Shown here: piece by piece, positions 21,525-29,454 of the stretch
Layout: the number at the start of each line of letters is the position of its first letter
How positions within the stretch are numbered: position 1 is the first letter of the stretch
Assembly (NCBI RefSeq): GCF_900112525.1
Contig: NZ_FOMD01000001.1
Location: 1,240,001 to 1,304,000, forward strand
Source of the DNA: Klenkia taihuensis
GTDB taxonomy: Bacteria; Actinomycetota; Actinomycetes; Mycobacteriales; Geodermatophilaceae
Length of the DNA stretch: 64,000 bases
Direction: 5' to 3'
The notes under the pieces: generated by a model
The model's database searches: none
The model's input: the letters and a program-made list of their open reading frames with translations, nothing else
Told to the model about the DNA's origin: nothing
Made by a program: the position numbers and the translations under genes

Positions 21525-24500
21525 TCACCGACGCGCCACCTGCACCCGGGTGGTCGTCCCGCCGGTGACCAGCCAGCCCGCGCCGGGCCGCGCCGGCAAG
21601 GGCGCCCGCGGCAGCCGCAGGCCCAGCAGCTCGCCGTCGCCGCGGGCCGGCTGCAGCAGCAGTGCCGTGCGGGTGCGGCGCAGCGCGGGCAGCGGCCCGC
21701 GGTAGGCGCCGGCGACGTCCCCGGGAGCCGCGGCGGCGACCAGCACCGCGGCGCACCCGGGCCCGGTGACCGCGGCCAGCGCGTCGAGCAGGGCGTCGGG
21801 CAGCTGGCCCAGGTCGTCGGCGACGACCACCCCGCCGGCGGTGTCGTCCAGGCCGTCGGCCCACGCCTGCAGGACCGCCGGGTCGTCGACGGGGACCCCG
21901 GCCGGGCCCTGGACCGCGCCCACGCCGGACGGGACGGTGCCGGACGGGACGGTGCCGGAGGGGACGGTGGCGGTGCGGCGCCGGGGCGGGCCGACCAGCA
22001 GGACCGGGGTGCCGCGGCCGGCCAGCCGGGAGGCCACCGCCGCGAGGGCCGAGCTGCGCCCGCTGCCGGGCGGGCCGGTGACGAGCAGCCCGGCGGCCCG
22101 CCGCAGGTCCACCACGACCGGGTCACCTCCGTCGCCACCGGGGCCGAGCACCACCGTCCCCGGTTCCAGGCCGGGGGCGGTGGGCGCGGCCGGGTCGGCG
22201 GGCAGCTCGACCACCTCCACCCGGCCCGGCACCACCGCCCCGGCCGGGCCCGGCCGCACGGTGCGGGGCAGGGCGAGCTGGACCTCCGTGGCGTCGTCGT
22301 CGAGCAGGGCACGCCCCGGTGGGCGGTGGGCAGGGAGCCGCGCGGCGGGTACCCCGGCGACGGCGTAGTCGGCCGCGTCGGCCAGGGGCAGGACCAGCCG
22401 GTGGCCGGCCGCGCTCGCCAGCCGGCTGCCCGGCAGTGCCCGGTCGGCGGTGAGGACCGCGGTGAGCCCCACCGCGCCGCCCTCCCGCACCAGGCGCAGC
22501 AGCGCCGCCCCGCCGGACCCGGGTGCCAGCTCCTCGAGCTCGGCGGTCACCGGGTCGACGCCGTCGACGAGCAGCAGCAGGCGCGGGTGCGGACCGGGGA
22601 CGGAGCGCCGCCGGTCGACCTCCTCCTGCAGCCGGACGACCAGCCGCTGCGACCGGTGCGCCGCACCCCGCCCGACGACGGTGCCGCAGTGCGGCAGGCC
22701 GGCCACCGCGCGGGCCAGCTCCCCGCCGGCCTGGTCGACGGCGTGCACGTGCAGCTCCGCCGGGGACAGGGCGCCCACGGCCTCGGCGAGCAGGGTGCGC
22801 AACGCGGTGGTCCGCCCGCTGCGGGGACCGCCGACCACCAGCCAGGACCCGCCGGCGTCGAGGTCGACCACGAGTGGCTCCTGCGCCTGCACGTCGGGCC
22901 GGTCCACCAGACCCCACCGCACGCGGGCGGGGTGGTCCGCGCCCCCGGGTGCGGGGAGGGGGTCGACCCGGTCGGGGAGCGCGGGCAGCCAGGGCCGCGG
23001 TGGTGGCGGGAGCCCTGCGGCGCGGGCGCGCAGCGCGTGCACCTCGGCCGCCAGGTCGCTGGTCCGCGGCGGCGCGGCGGTGACGGGGACCGGGCCCGGC
23101 GGGGCGGGCCAGCGCCGGACCACCACCTCCTCGCCCGGCCCGTCCGCCGGGACGCCCACCCGGGCCACCTGCAGCACGACCGGGGGCTCCGCCCCGACCC
23201 GGAGCAGGGCGCGGCCGGGTCGGTCGACCGGGAGCCAGGCCGCGTCGGGGACCCCGAGCACGTCCCGCGAGCCGGTCTCGTCGGTGGTGCGCAGGCACAG
23301 CCGCACGGTGCAGTTGGCCCGGATCTCCGGGCTGACCGACCCCGAGGGGCGCTGCGTGGCCAGCACCAGGTGCACGCCCAGGGACCGGCCGCGCTGGGCG
23401 ATGGAGACCAGGCCGGGGACGAAACCGGGCAGCTCCTCCCCGAGGGTGGCGAACTCGTCCACGACGATGACCAGGCGCGGCAGGAGCACGTCGTCCGGCC
23501 CGTCGGCGGATCCCGGCAGGTCGGCCAGGTCGCGGGCGCCGTGCTCGGCCAGCACCCGCTCGCGGCGGGTGAGCTCGGCGGCCAGCGAGCGCAGTGCCCG
23601 GGCCGTGGAGGCGCCGTCGAGGTCGGTGAGCAGGCCGACCGTGTGGGGGAGCTCGGCGGCCTCACCGAACGCCGCCCCGCCCTTGTAGTCGACCAGCAGG
23701 AAGCTGCAGCGGTCCGGCGGGTGGGCTGCGGCCAGCCCCAGCACCAGGGTGCGCAGCAGCTCGGACTTCCCGGCCCCGGTCGTGCCGGCCACCAGCGCGT
23801 GCGGCCCGGCCGCGCACAGGTCGAGGGTGACCGGGCCGGTGCTGCCGGCGCCCAGGACGGCGCTCAGGTGGGCGCGCGACCGGGACCACACGGCGGGCAC
23901 GGCGCCGGGCAGGTCACGCCGCCGGACGTCGTCGGGCAGGTCGCCCGGACCGCGCGGCACGGTCAGCGGGGCCAGGTCGGCGGCCACCTGCTCGGCCAGC
24001 TCCGGTGCCAGGAGGTCCAGGACGAGGTCCTGGTCGGGGTGGCCGCTGCGCCGCAGCCGGGCGCGGTCACCGGTCTCGCCGACCACCTCCAGCAGCGCGG
24101 TGGCGCCGCCCCCCGGCACCTGGCCCACGACGACCGCCCCGGCCCGTCGCGCCCGGTGCAGGTGCTCGACCGCGGCGTCGTCGAGGGCGCCGTCCACCAC
24201 GACGAGGTGGGCCCCGCCCGGGTCGGCGCCACCGGCGGCCGGGCGCAGGTGCGGCAGCCAGCGTGCCCACCGCCAGTCGGGGGTCTCCGCCGGCCCGGTC
24301 AGCACGGTCAGCGCGACGGCGTCGGGCGGGTGCAGGACGGCGACCTGGCACACCAGCGCCCGCAGCGCGCCCAGCCGTGCCGGCCGGGGGCCGCGGACCT
24401 CGAGCCCGCCCTCCCGCAGGTCGCACCGAACCGGCAGCCGGTCCGCCTCGACCGGTGCCGGCGCGCCGTCGGCTCGGCGGCGGGACACCCCGGTCGGGCC

Positions 24501-25598
24501 GGGTCCGGTGCCCAGCCGGACCACCAGCAGGTCGGGGTCGGTCGCGGGCCGCTCCCACAGCGGGGCGCTGCGCCGCCGCGCCGCCGAGACCAGGCCCGCC
24601 GGGTCGGGGGCCAGCTGCTCCCGGAGGCCGACCTCCGCGGCCACCGCCGCCGCCACCTCGGCGTCGGCGCGGGCGAGGTCGGCGGCGTGCTCGGCCGTGC
24701 GGCGGCGGTGGCCGCGGCGGCCCGACCACCGGTCCGAGGCCCAGCCGCCCAGGGCGACGACCGGGCCGAGCAGGGCGAAGAACAGGAACGTGGGCGTGCC
24801 CAGGACCCACGCCAGCACGCCACCGGCCAGCGCCGGCAGCAGGACGGCGATCCAGGCCAGCGCCCGGCGGGCCGGCGGTTCGGGTGCGCCGGGGACGGTG
24901 ACCACGACGGCTGGGACGGCGGGGGGCGCAGGCCGGGCCGGGGGAGCGGTCAGCCAGCGGCCGCCCGGTGCGGGCCCGACGGGCAGCGTGCTGCCACCGG
25001 GGGCGACCAGCCGCAGGGTGCTGGCGCCGGCGCGGACCGCGGCGCCCAGCGGCCACGGGACCGGGTCCGGGCCCAGCTCCCGGTCCCCACCACCGGCCGC
25101 GGCGCTGCGGGCGAGCCGGCTGCCGTTGGCCGAGCCGAGGTCGCGGACCACCACGCCGGTGCCGGTGACCGCGACCTCCAGGTGCGCCCGGGAGACCGCC
25201 GGGTCGGGCAGCAGGACCCGGGGCGCGCCGGCCCCGTGACCCCGCCCGACCACCAGCGCGCCCTGCGCGAGCGGGTGGCAGGCACCTGCCCCGGGGCCGC
25301 CGGTGACCTGCAGCTCCAGCGCGCCGCCGGCCGGCGTGCCGCGGGGCCCGGGCCGGTCCACGCCGAGCTGGGCGCCGTGCCGCAGCCGGGGGTCCGAGAG
25401 CGGGGTGCGGTCGTCGAGCCGGTCCGAGCCGGACCACAGGGCAGCCGACGGCAGGCCGCACCCGGCCAGCCCGTCGCGGACCGCGCCCAGCTCGGTCTCC
25501 GCAGCGGCGCGCACCTCGACGTCGGCCGGGCCCGCGGCGCCGTGCAGGCTCCACCGCCGGGGCGACCGGTCGGGCGGGGCGGTGCGGGCTGCGGGCAT
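21525..25598 (-). CDS. EssC-like FtsK/SpoIIIE ATPase with FHA domain (type VII secretion-like)
   Basis: A 1357-aa membrane ATPase. The N-terminus (~1-85) looks ubiquitin-like; an FHA domain follows (~100-160; VVGRGHG, SRAHLEV, GSANGSRL), then two TM spans (~245-290) and three FtsK-type ATPase domains. Domain 1 has an intact Walker A GTTGAGKS (Lys611) and Walker B VIVVDEF. Domains 2 (GGPRSGRTT, ~928) and 3 (GPPGSGRSS, ~1181) carry Arg in place of the catalytic Lys. This layout resembles EssC of type VIIb systems more than EccC. ATG 25598 is preceded by CACCCT exactly 7 bases upstream; a GTG at 25658 is less likely. A WXG100-like gene is divergent. A 15-bp triple repeat (21928-21972) encodes SGTVP units. 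Confidence 0.85.
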   Translation of the reverse strand: MPAARTAPPDRSPRRWSLHGAAGPADVEVRAAAETELGAVRDGLAGCGLPSAALWSGSDRLDDRTPLSDPRLRHGAQLGVDRPGPRGTPAGGALELQVTGGPGAGACHPLAQGALVVGRGHGAGAPRVLLPDPAVSRAHLEVAVTGTGVVVRDLGSANGSRLARSAAAGGGDRELGPDPVPWPLGAAVRAGASTLRLVAPGGSTLPVGPAPGGRWLTAPPARPAPPAVPAVVVTVPGAPEPPARRALAWIAVLLPALAGGVLAWVLGTPTFLFFALLGPVVALGGWASDRWSGRRGHRRRTAEHAADLARADAEVAAAVAAEVGLREQLAPDPAGLVSAARRRSAPLWERPATDPDLLVVRLGTGPGPTGVSRRRADGAPAPVEADRLPVRCDLREGGLEVRGPRPARLGALRALVCQVAVLHPPDAVALTVLTGPAETPDWRWARWLPHLRPAAGGADPGGAHLVVVDGALDDAAVEHLHRARRAGAVVVGQVPGGGATALLEVVGETGDRARLRRSGHPDQDLVLDLLAPELAEQVAADLAPLTVPRGPGDLPDDVRRRDLPGAVPAVWSRSRAHLSAVLGAGSTGPVTLDLCAAGPHALVAGTTGAGKSELLRTLVLGLAAAHPPDRCSFLLVDYKGGAAFGEAAELPHTVGLLTDLDGASTARALRSLAAELTRRERVLAEHGARDLADLPGSADGPDDVLLPRLVIVVDEFATLGEELPGFVPGLVSIAQRGRSLGVHLVLATQRPSGSVSPEIRANCTVRLCLRTTDETGSRDVLGVPDAAWLPVDRPGRALLRVGAEPPVVLQVARVGVPADGPGEEVVVRRWPAPPGPVPVTAAPPRTSDLAAEVHALRARAAGLPPPPRPWLPALPDRVDPLPAPGGADHPARVRWGLVDRPDVQAQEPLVVDLDAGGSWLVVGGPRSGRTTALRTLLAEAVGALSPAELHVHAVDQAGGELARAVAGLPHCGTVVGRGAAHRSQRLVVRLQEEVDRRRSVPGPHPRLLLLVDGVDPVTAELEELAPGSGGAALLRLVREGGAVGLTAVLTADRALPGSRLASAAGHRLVLPLADAADYAVAGVPAARLPAHRPPGRALLDDDATEVQLALPRTVRPGPAGAVVPGRVEVVELPADPAAPTAPGLEPGTVVLGPGGDGGDPVVVDLRRAAGLLVTGPPGSGRSSALAAVASRLAGRGTPVLLVGPPRRRTATVPSGTVPSGTVPSGVGAVQGPAGVPVDDPAVLQAWADGLDDTAGGVVVADDLGQLPDALLDALAAVTGPGCAAVLVAAAAPGDVAGAYRGPLPALRRTRTALLLQPARGDGELLGLRLPRAPLPARPGAGWLVTGGTTTRVQVARR

Positions 25599-25752
25599 GC
25601 GCGCAGGGTGCCCCCGGTCGCGGGCGGACGACAGCCACCCCGACGGATCTGTGGACACCGCCCCGGGCTGTGGACGACCGCGCCGGTCAGGGGGGCGGGG
25701 GCCCTACCGTCCCCGCTCGACCGGGACAGCCCCGGCACCCGAGGAGGACACC
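25599..25752. promoter_or_regulatory. divergent promoters of EssC-like and WXG100-like genes
   Basis: On the minus strand CACCCT (25610-25605) ends 7 bases before the ATG at 25598. On the plus strand TACCGT (25705-25710) predicts a ~36-nt leader with GAGGAGG before GTG 25753. Two CTGTGGAC octamers (25649-25656, 25668-25675) sit between the two promoters, 19 bp apart, and could bind a shared regulator. Confidence 0.5.
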
Positions 25753-26046
25753 GTGAAGGTCGACATCGCCACCCTGCAGGCCATGGCCGCCCAGTGCCGC
25801 GGGGAGGCCGGCGAGCAGTCCGCCCGCCTGGCCACCCTCTCCGCCGGCATCGGCACCGGCGTCACCGACGGCTGGACCGACAGCTCCGCTGCCGTGCAGT
25901 TCACCCACCTGTACGAGCAGTGGCGGCTCTCCAGCCAGAACATCAGCACCGCGCTGTCGGGGATGGGCGACCTGCTCACCGACGTCGGCAACGCCTACCA
26001 GCAGCACGAGGCGCAGATGGCCGCCCGCATCGGGGCGATGGTCTAG
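25753..26046 (+). CDS. WXG100-family-like protein with altered W-x-G motif
   Basis: A 97-aa helical-hairpin protein of the size and pattern of ESAT-6-like WXG100 secreted proteins. The turn holds Gly40-Trp41-Thr-Asp, so the motif glycine is replaced by Asp43. Two amphipathic helices flank it (residues ~5-32 and ~48-90). GTG 25753 has a strong GAGGAGG. The divergent EssC-like ATPase is its obvious export partner. There is no C-terminal YxxxD/E signal. Secretion is an inference. Confidence 0.75.
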   Translation: MKVDIATLQAMAAQCRGEAGEQSARLATLSAGIGTGVTDGWTDSSAAVQFTHLYEQWRLSSQNISTALSGMGDLLTDVGNAYQQHEAQMAARIGAMV

Positions 26047-26052
26047 CGCGGC

Positions 26053-26964
26053 TCAGCCCGGTGGGTCGCCGTCCCGGGCCGGGGCGGCGACCGCCGGCTC
26101 CGCGGTCCGGGCGCGGTCCCGGCGCAGCCGTTCCCACGGCAGGATCGACAGGATCGCGATGCAGTGCGGCAGGAAGATGATGCCGACCCCGGCGTAGACC
26201 ATGACGTGGAAGCCGAGCAGGAACACCACCAGGCCGATGCGTGCTCGGTCGCTGCGCACCAGCAGCACCACGGGTGAGGCGAACTCGAAGACGAGCATCA
26301 CCCACTGCGCGGCCGGCAGCAGCCAGGCCACGTCCAGCGTCCACAGCGACAGGTCGGTGCCCCGGCGGACCACGGCGCGGGTCAGGGTGGAGCCCGTCGC
26401 CCAGTCCCAGCCGCCGAAGCGCATCTTGGCCCAGGCGGCCAGGAAGTAGGTCAGCATGACCGTGACCAGGATCGCCGCCGAGGCGAAGCCAGCGGCCTGG
26501 GAGGACCGGCGGTCGCGCCAGCGGGCCACGCCCACGGTGGGCAGCACGGCCAGGGCGACGAGGTAGGCGATGCGGTCGTGGTCGACCTTGCCGTAGCTCA
26601 TCGCGATGACCATCCACTCCGCGTACAGGAGGAAGACGGCCCAGCCCAGCAGCCGGGGTGCCCGGCCGGTGGCGGCGGCCACCGCGGCGACGACCAGGGC
26701 CCACTGCACGACCAGCACCACGGTGTGGGTGGGCGTGGGCAGGTGCAGCAACCGGCCGACCAGCAGCGGTTGGTAGAACTCGGTGGGGACGTCGGCGTGC
26801 GCCTTGACCCACGCGGTGGTGAGGAAGACGTCGACCGGGACGAACAGGTACGCGATCGCCCGGAACACCGCGATGCGGGCCAGCGGGACCGGCCGGAACC
26901 ACCACCGCGGGGTCAGCGGGACCGCGGGGGCGGTCTCCGGGCGCACCGGTGCGGCGGCGCTCAC
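26053..26964 (-). CDS. HTTM-domain (SdpB/vitamin K-carboxylase-like) membrane protein
   Basis: A 303-aa protein with about six to eight hydrophobic spans in the HTTM arrangement; RWWFRPVPLARIAVFRAIAYL starts the domain (shown in part), and MSYGKVDHDRIAY and FEFASPVVLL are recognisable. HTTM proteins include SdpB, which matures the Bacillus SDP toxin, and gamma-carboxylase relatives. GTG 26964 overlaps the upstream stop by 4 bp. Paired with the 162-aa gene before it, sizes and order recall SdpA–SdpB, though no SdpC-like toxin follows; the next gene is convergent. Confidence 0.75.
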   Translation of the reverse strand: MSAAAPVRPETAPAVPLTPRWWFRPVPLARIAVFRAIAYLFVPVDVFLTTAWVKAHADVPTEFYQPLLVGRLLHLPTPTHTVVLVVQWALVVAAVAAATGRAPRLLGWAVFLLYAEWMVIAMSYGKVDHDRIAYLVALAVLPTVGVARWRDRRSSQAAGFASAAILVTVMLTYFLAAWAKMRFGGWDWATGSTLTRAVVRRGTDLSLWTLDVAWLLPAAQWVMLVFEFASPVVLLVRSDRARIGLVVFLLGFHVMVYAGVGIIFLPHCIAILSILPWERLRRDRARTAEPAVAAPARDGDPPG

Positions 26965-27449
26965 GAGCCGGCCGCCAGGTCGTAGGAGACCAGCACGTCG
27001 TCGCTGAAGGCGCCGGTCTGCTGGCCGTCGACGAGCTCGAAGCGGCGCTGCACGACCTCCACCCGCACGAGGTCGGGGCCCGACGGGTGCCGTTCCTCGT
27101 AGGACTGCGCGACCAGGCCGAGCAGGGCCGGGTCGTCGACCAGGCGGGGCAGCTGGCCCTCGAACTCCGCCCGGCGCAGGCCGACCTCGCCGCCGGACAG
27201 GCGCACCTCCTCGCCGGCCGCGGTCACCCCGATCACCCGGGTGGAGACCACCGGGGTGTTGGGGTCGGCGCGGGTGGAGTACATCCGGAACGGGCCGAAG
27301 GGGAACTCCGAGTCGTCGCCCCAAGCGCTGCCGGCCAGCAGCAGGACCAGGACCACCGCGGCCGCGGCCAGCCGGGCCGTCCGGCCGCCGCGGCCGAGCT
27401 CCACGACATCGGGCTCGGCCCGCACGTCGGGCTCGGTCTGCAGGGGCAC
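26961..27449 (-). CDS. single-pass membrane protein paired with the HTTM gene (SdpA-like?)
   Basis: A 162-aa protein: a short cytoplasmic start, one TM (~residues 27-45), then an external domain with the segment FPFGPFRMYS, commonly seen in partners of HTTM proteins. I cannot assign a function. The GTG start at 27449 lies exactly 7 bases after TACGAT (27461-27456), and its stop overlaps the HTTM gene start. The comparison with SdpA (158 aa, same position) is by size and order only. Confidence 0.6.
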   Translation of the reverse strand: MPLQTEPDVRAEPDVVELGRGGRTARLAAAAVVLVLLLAGSAWGDDSEFPFGPFRMYSTRADPNTPVVSTRVIGVTAAGEEVRLSGGEVGLRRAEFEGQLPRLVDDPALLGLVAQSYEERHPSGPDLVRVEVVQRRFELVDGQQTGAFSDDVLVSYDLAAGS

Positions 27450-27557
27450 CGGCCCATCGTAGGATCGCCGCGCCCCCGCGTCCGGTCACCGGGCGGGGAA
27501 CACCCAGTTCAGCACCCAGCAGGCACCCAGGTCGACGACGACACCAGGAGCGCACCC
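27450..27557. promoter_or_regulatory. divergent spacer with three CACCCAG repeats
   Basis: CACCCAG occurs at 27501-27507, 27513-27519 and 27524-27530, spaced 12 and 11 bp, close to one helix turn each. This suggests an operator ahead of the MaoC gene. AGGAG at 27546-27550 is its Shine-Dalgarno. The minus-strand -10 TACGAT is at 27461-27456. Confidence 0.45.
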
Positions 27558-28064
27558 GTGCAGTTCGGTCGGTACTACGAGGAGTTCGAGGTCGGGGCGG
27601 TCTACAAGCACTGGCCCGGGAAGACGGTCACCGAGTACGACGACCACCTGTTCTGCCTCATCACGATGAACCACCACCCGCTGCACATGGACGCCCACTA
27701 CGCCGGCGAGACCACCGACTTCGGCAAGAACGTGGTGGTCGGCAACTACGTGTACTCGCTGCTGCTGGGCATGAGCGTCGCCGACGTCAGCGGCAAGGCG
27801 ATCGCCAACCTCGAGGTCGAGTCGCTCAAGCACGTGGCGCCCACCTTCCACGGCGACACGGTCTACGGCGAGACCACCGTGCTGGACAAGACCGAGTCGC
27901 GGTCCAAGGACGACCGCGGCGTCGTGCACGTGGAGACCATCGGCTACAAGCAGGACGGCACCGTCGTGTGCGTCTTCCGGCGCAAGGTCATGGTGCCCAA
28001 GCGCTCCTACGGCGAGGCCCGCGGCGGCGAGCAGCCCGGCCGCCCCGAGCCCGTCCGCCGGTAG
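27558..28064 (+). CDS. MaoC-family dehydratase
   Basis: A 168-aa hot-dog-fold protein of the MaoC/R-hydratase group (itaconyl- or mesaconyl-CoA hydratase-like). Conserved features: a start FGRYYEEFEVGAVYKHWPG, then the hydratase signature ITMNHHPLHMDAHYA with catalytic Asp and His, and VVVGNYVYSLLLGM. The likely reaction is hydration or dehydration of a branched or dicarboxylic acyl-CoA; exact substrate unknown. GTG 27558 has an AGGAG upstream. It converges on the Nudix gene with 1 bp between stops. Confidence 0.85.
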   Translation: MQFGRYYEEFEVGAVYKHWPGKTVTEYDDHLFCLITMNHHPLHMDAHYAGETTDFGKNVVVGNYVYSLLLGMSVADVSGKAIANLEVESLKHVAPTFHGDTVYGETTVLDKTESRSKDDRGVVHVETIGYKQDGTVVCVFRRKVMVPKRSYGEARGGEQPGRPEPVRR

Positions 28065-28065
28065 G

Positions 28066-28473
28066 TCAGCAGCGGGGGAGCAGCCCCCAGCCGCCCAGGG
28101 TCTCCACCAACCCGGGCGTGCAGCGCAGCCGGGCCAGCCCGGCCGCGTCGACGAACGCGGCGTCCGCGGCGTCGTCCCCCGCCACGGGGACGGCGCCGGG
28201 GTCGACCAGCGTGCAGACCAGGTCGACCACCTCGTAGACCGGCGACGCGGCGGGCACCCGCACCCGGCCGGCCTCGGCGCCGGGGCGCACCCGCAGCCCG
28301 GTCTCCTCCAGCACCTCGCGGACCACCGCGGTGGCGTCGTCCTCACCGGGCTCGACCCGCCCGCCGGGCACCGACCACGCGCCCCGGTCGGGGTCGTGCG
28401 CGCGCTGCACGAGCAGCAGCCGGCCCGCGGCGTCGTGCACCACCGCGCCGACGCAGGGCACCAGTCCGTCCAC
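28066..28473 (-). CDS. Nudix hydrolase
   Basis: A 135-aa Nudix protein with a full motif G-x5-E-x7-REVLEETGL (residues ~38-60) that binds Mg2+ and hydrolyses nucleoside-diphosphate-linked substrates. The family fits ADP-ribose or MutT-type enzymes; the substrate is unknown. GTG 28473 is 8 bases after TAGCGT on the minus strand. Confidence 0.88.
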   Translation of the reverse strand: MDGLVPCVGAVVHDAAGRLLLVQRAHDPDRGAWSVPGGRVEPGEDDATAVVREVLEETGLRVRPGAEAGRVRVPAASPVYEVVDLVCTLVDPGAVPVAGDDAADAAFVDAAGLARLRCTPGLVETLGGWGLLPRC

Positions 28474-28526
28474 GCCGAGGACGCTAGCGTTGACAGGGAG
28501 CGGGGTCGCCCGCGACGGTGGGCGGG

Positions 28527-29159
28527 ATGACGAGCGGGACGAGCACCGGCCCGGTCTGCCCCCGCTGCGGGGAGGACCTCGTGGTGCGGCCGGGGTCGGA
28601 CGAGGCGTGGTGCCACCTGCACGCCGCGGTGACCCCGCTGCACCACAGCGTCGTGCTGTCCCACGACACGCTGTCGGCGGTCTGCGTGGACGCCCGGGTG
28701 CCCGCCTGGGTGCCCGACCCCATGCCCGCGGGGTGGGCGGTCACCGGCATCGCCTGGGGCGGGGAGCCCGGCGCCCGGGGCATCGTCGTCGACTGCGCGG
28801 GTCCGGCGCCGCTGGGCGGGTCCGCCGAGCTGGTGCTGGTCGCCGAGGAGCCCGGCACCGGCTTGGGGGCGGGGTACGCCGGGCTGCCGTGGCTGGACCC
28901 CGGCGAGCTCGTCGGCGGGCCGTCCGCGGCTGCGGTGCAGGCGGCGGGTCAGCGGGCGCCGCTGTGGTCGGTGCCCACCAGCGACGACCGTTGGGCCTTC
29001 GTCGGCGAGGCCTACGGCGTGTGGCTGTGGCTGGTGGCGTGGCCGGCGACCGCGGCCTGGTTGCTGGCCGAGGACCTGGTGCTGCTGGACCTGCGCGACC
29101 GGGTGCCCGCCGACCTGCCCCTGGGGCCGCCCGGCGAGCACCTGCTGCCCGGTACCTGA
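28527..29159 (+). CDS. DUF6758-type protein with N-terminal zinc ribbon
   Basis: A 210-aa protein. It opens with a zinc-ribbon pair (CPRCGEDL, then WCHLH ~20 residues on), and the rest is a soluble alpha/beta domain with repeated Trp-rich stretches. It resembles the actinobacterial family DUF6758; function unknown. ATG 28527 is chosen; a GTG at 28518 would add three residues. Confidence 0.65.
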   Translation: MTSGTSTGPVCPRCGEDLVVRPGSDEAWCHLHAAVTPLHHSVVLSHDTLSAVCVDARVPAWVPDPMPAGWAVTGIAWGGEPGARGIVVDCAGPAPLGGSAELVLVAEEPGTGLGAGYAGLPWLDPGELVGGPSAAAVQAAGQRAPLWSVPTSDDRWAFVGEAYGVWLWLVAWPATAAWLLAEDLVLLDLRDRVPADLPLGPPGEHLLPGT

Positions 29160-29285
29160 CCGCGCGCCGCGCGGGCGTGTCGCCGTCGTGACGGGTGCGG
29201 CCTGTGTTACCCATGTGACCGCGGTCCTCCCCGGCCGCGCGGGCCCGCGTGGTCTCGACCCCAGGTCCCGAGGAGGGGCGAGGAC

Positions 29286-29444
29286 ATGAACCTCAAGAAG
29301 CTGCTGAGCTTCCTCGTGATCGCGTTCGTGCTGTTCTACGTGATCTCGCAGCCCGAGCGCTCCGCCGACCTCGTCCGCGACGCCGGCACCGCGCTCGGCA
29401 GCGCGGCGTCCTCGCTCGCGACCTTCGTCGGCGAGCTGTTCTGA
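29286..29444 (+). CDS. small membrane protein (52 aa)
   Basis: A short ORF with ATG at 29286, stop at 29442-29444. The sequence starts MNLKKLLSFLVIAFVLFYVI, one TM helix with positively charged N-terminus, then a small Ala/Ser-rich amphipathic tail with Asp-Leu-Val-Arg-Asp. A GGAGGGG (29271-29280 region) precedes it. It lies 10 bp upstream of the PH-domain gene, on the same strand, suggesting a two-gene unit. No known family. Confidence 0.65.
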   Translation: MNLKKLLSFLVIAFVLFYVISQPERSADLVRDAGTALGSAASSLATFVGELF

Positions 29445-29454
29445 CCCTGCTGCC

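Noticed and set aside
21928-21972. Triple 15-bp tandem repeat as a mobile or regulatory element
   Set aside because: It lies in frame inside the EssC-like gene and encodes SGTVP repeats; it is a protein repeat.
29195-29225. CRP-type palindrome near TGTGTTACCC
   Set aside because: Half-sites do not match TGTGA/TCACA well enough.
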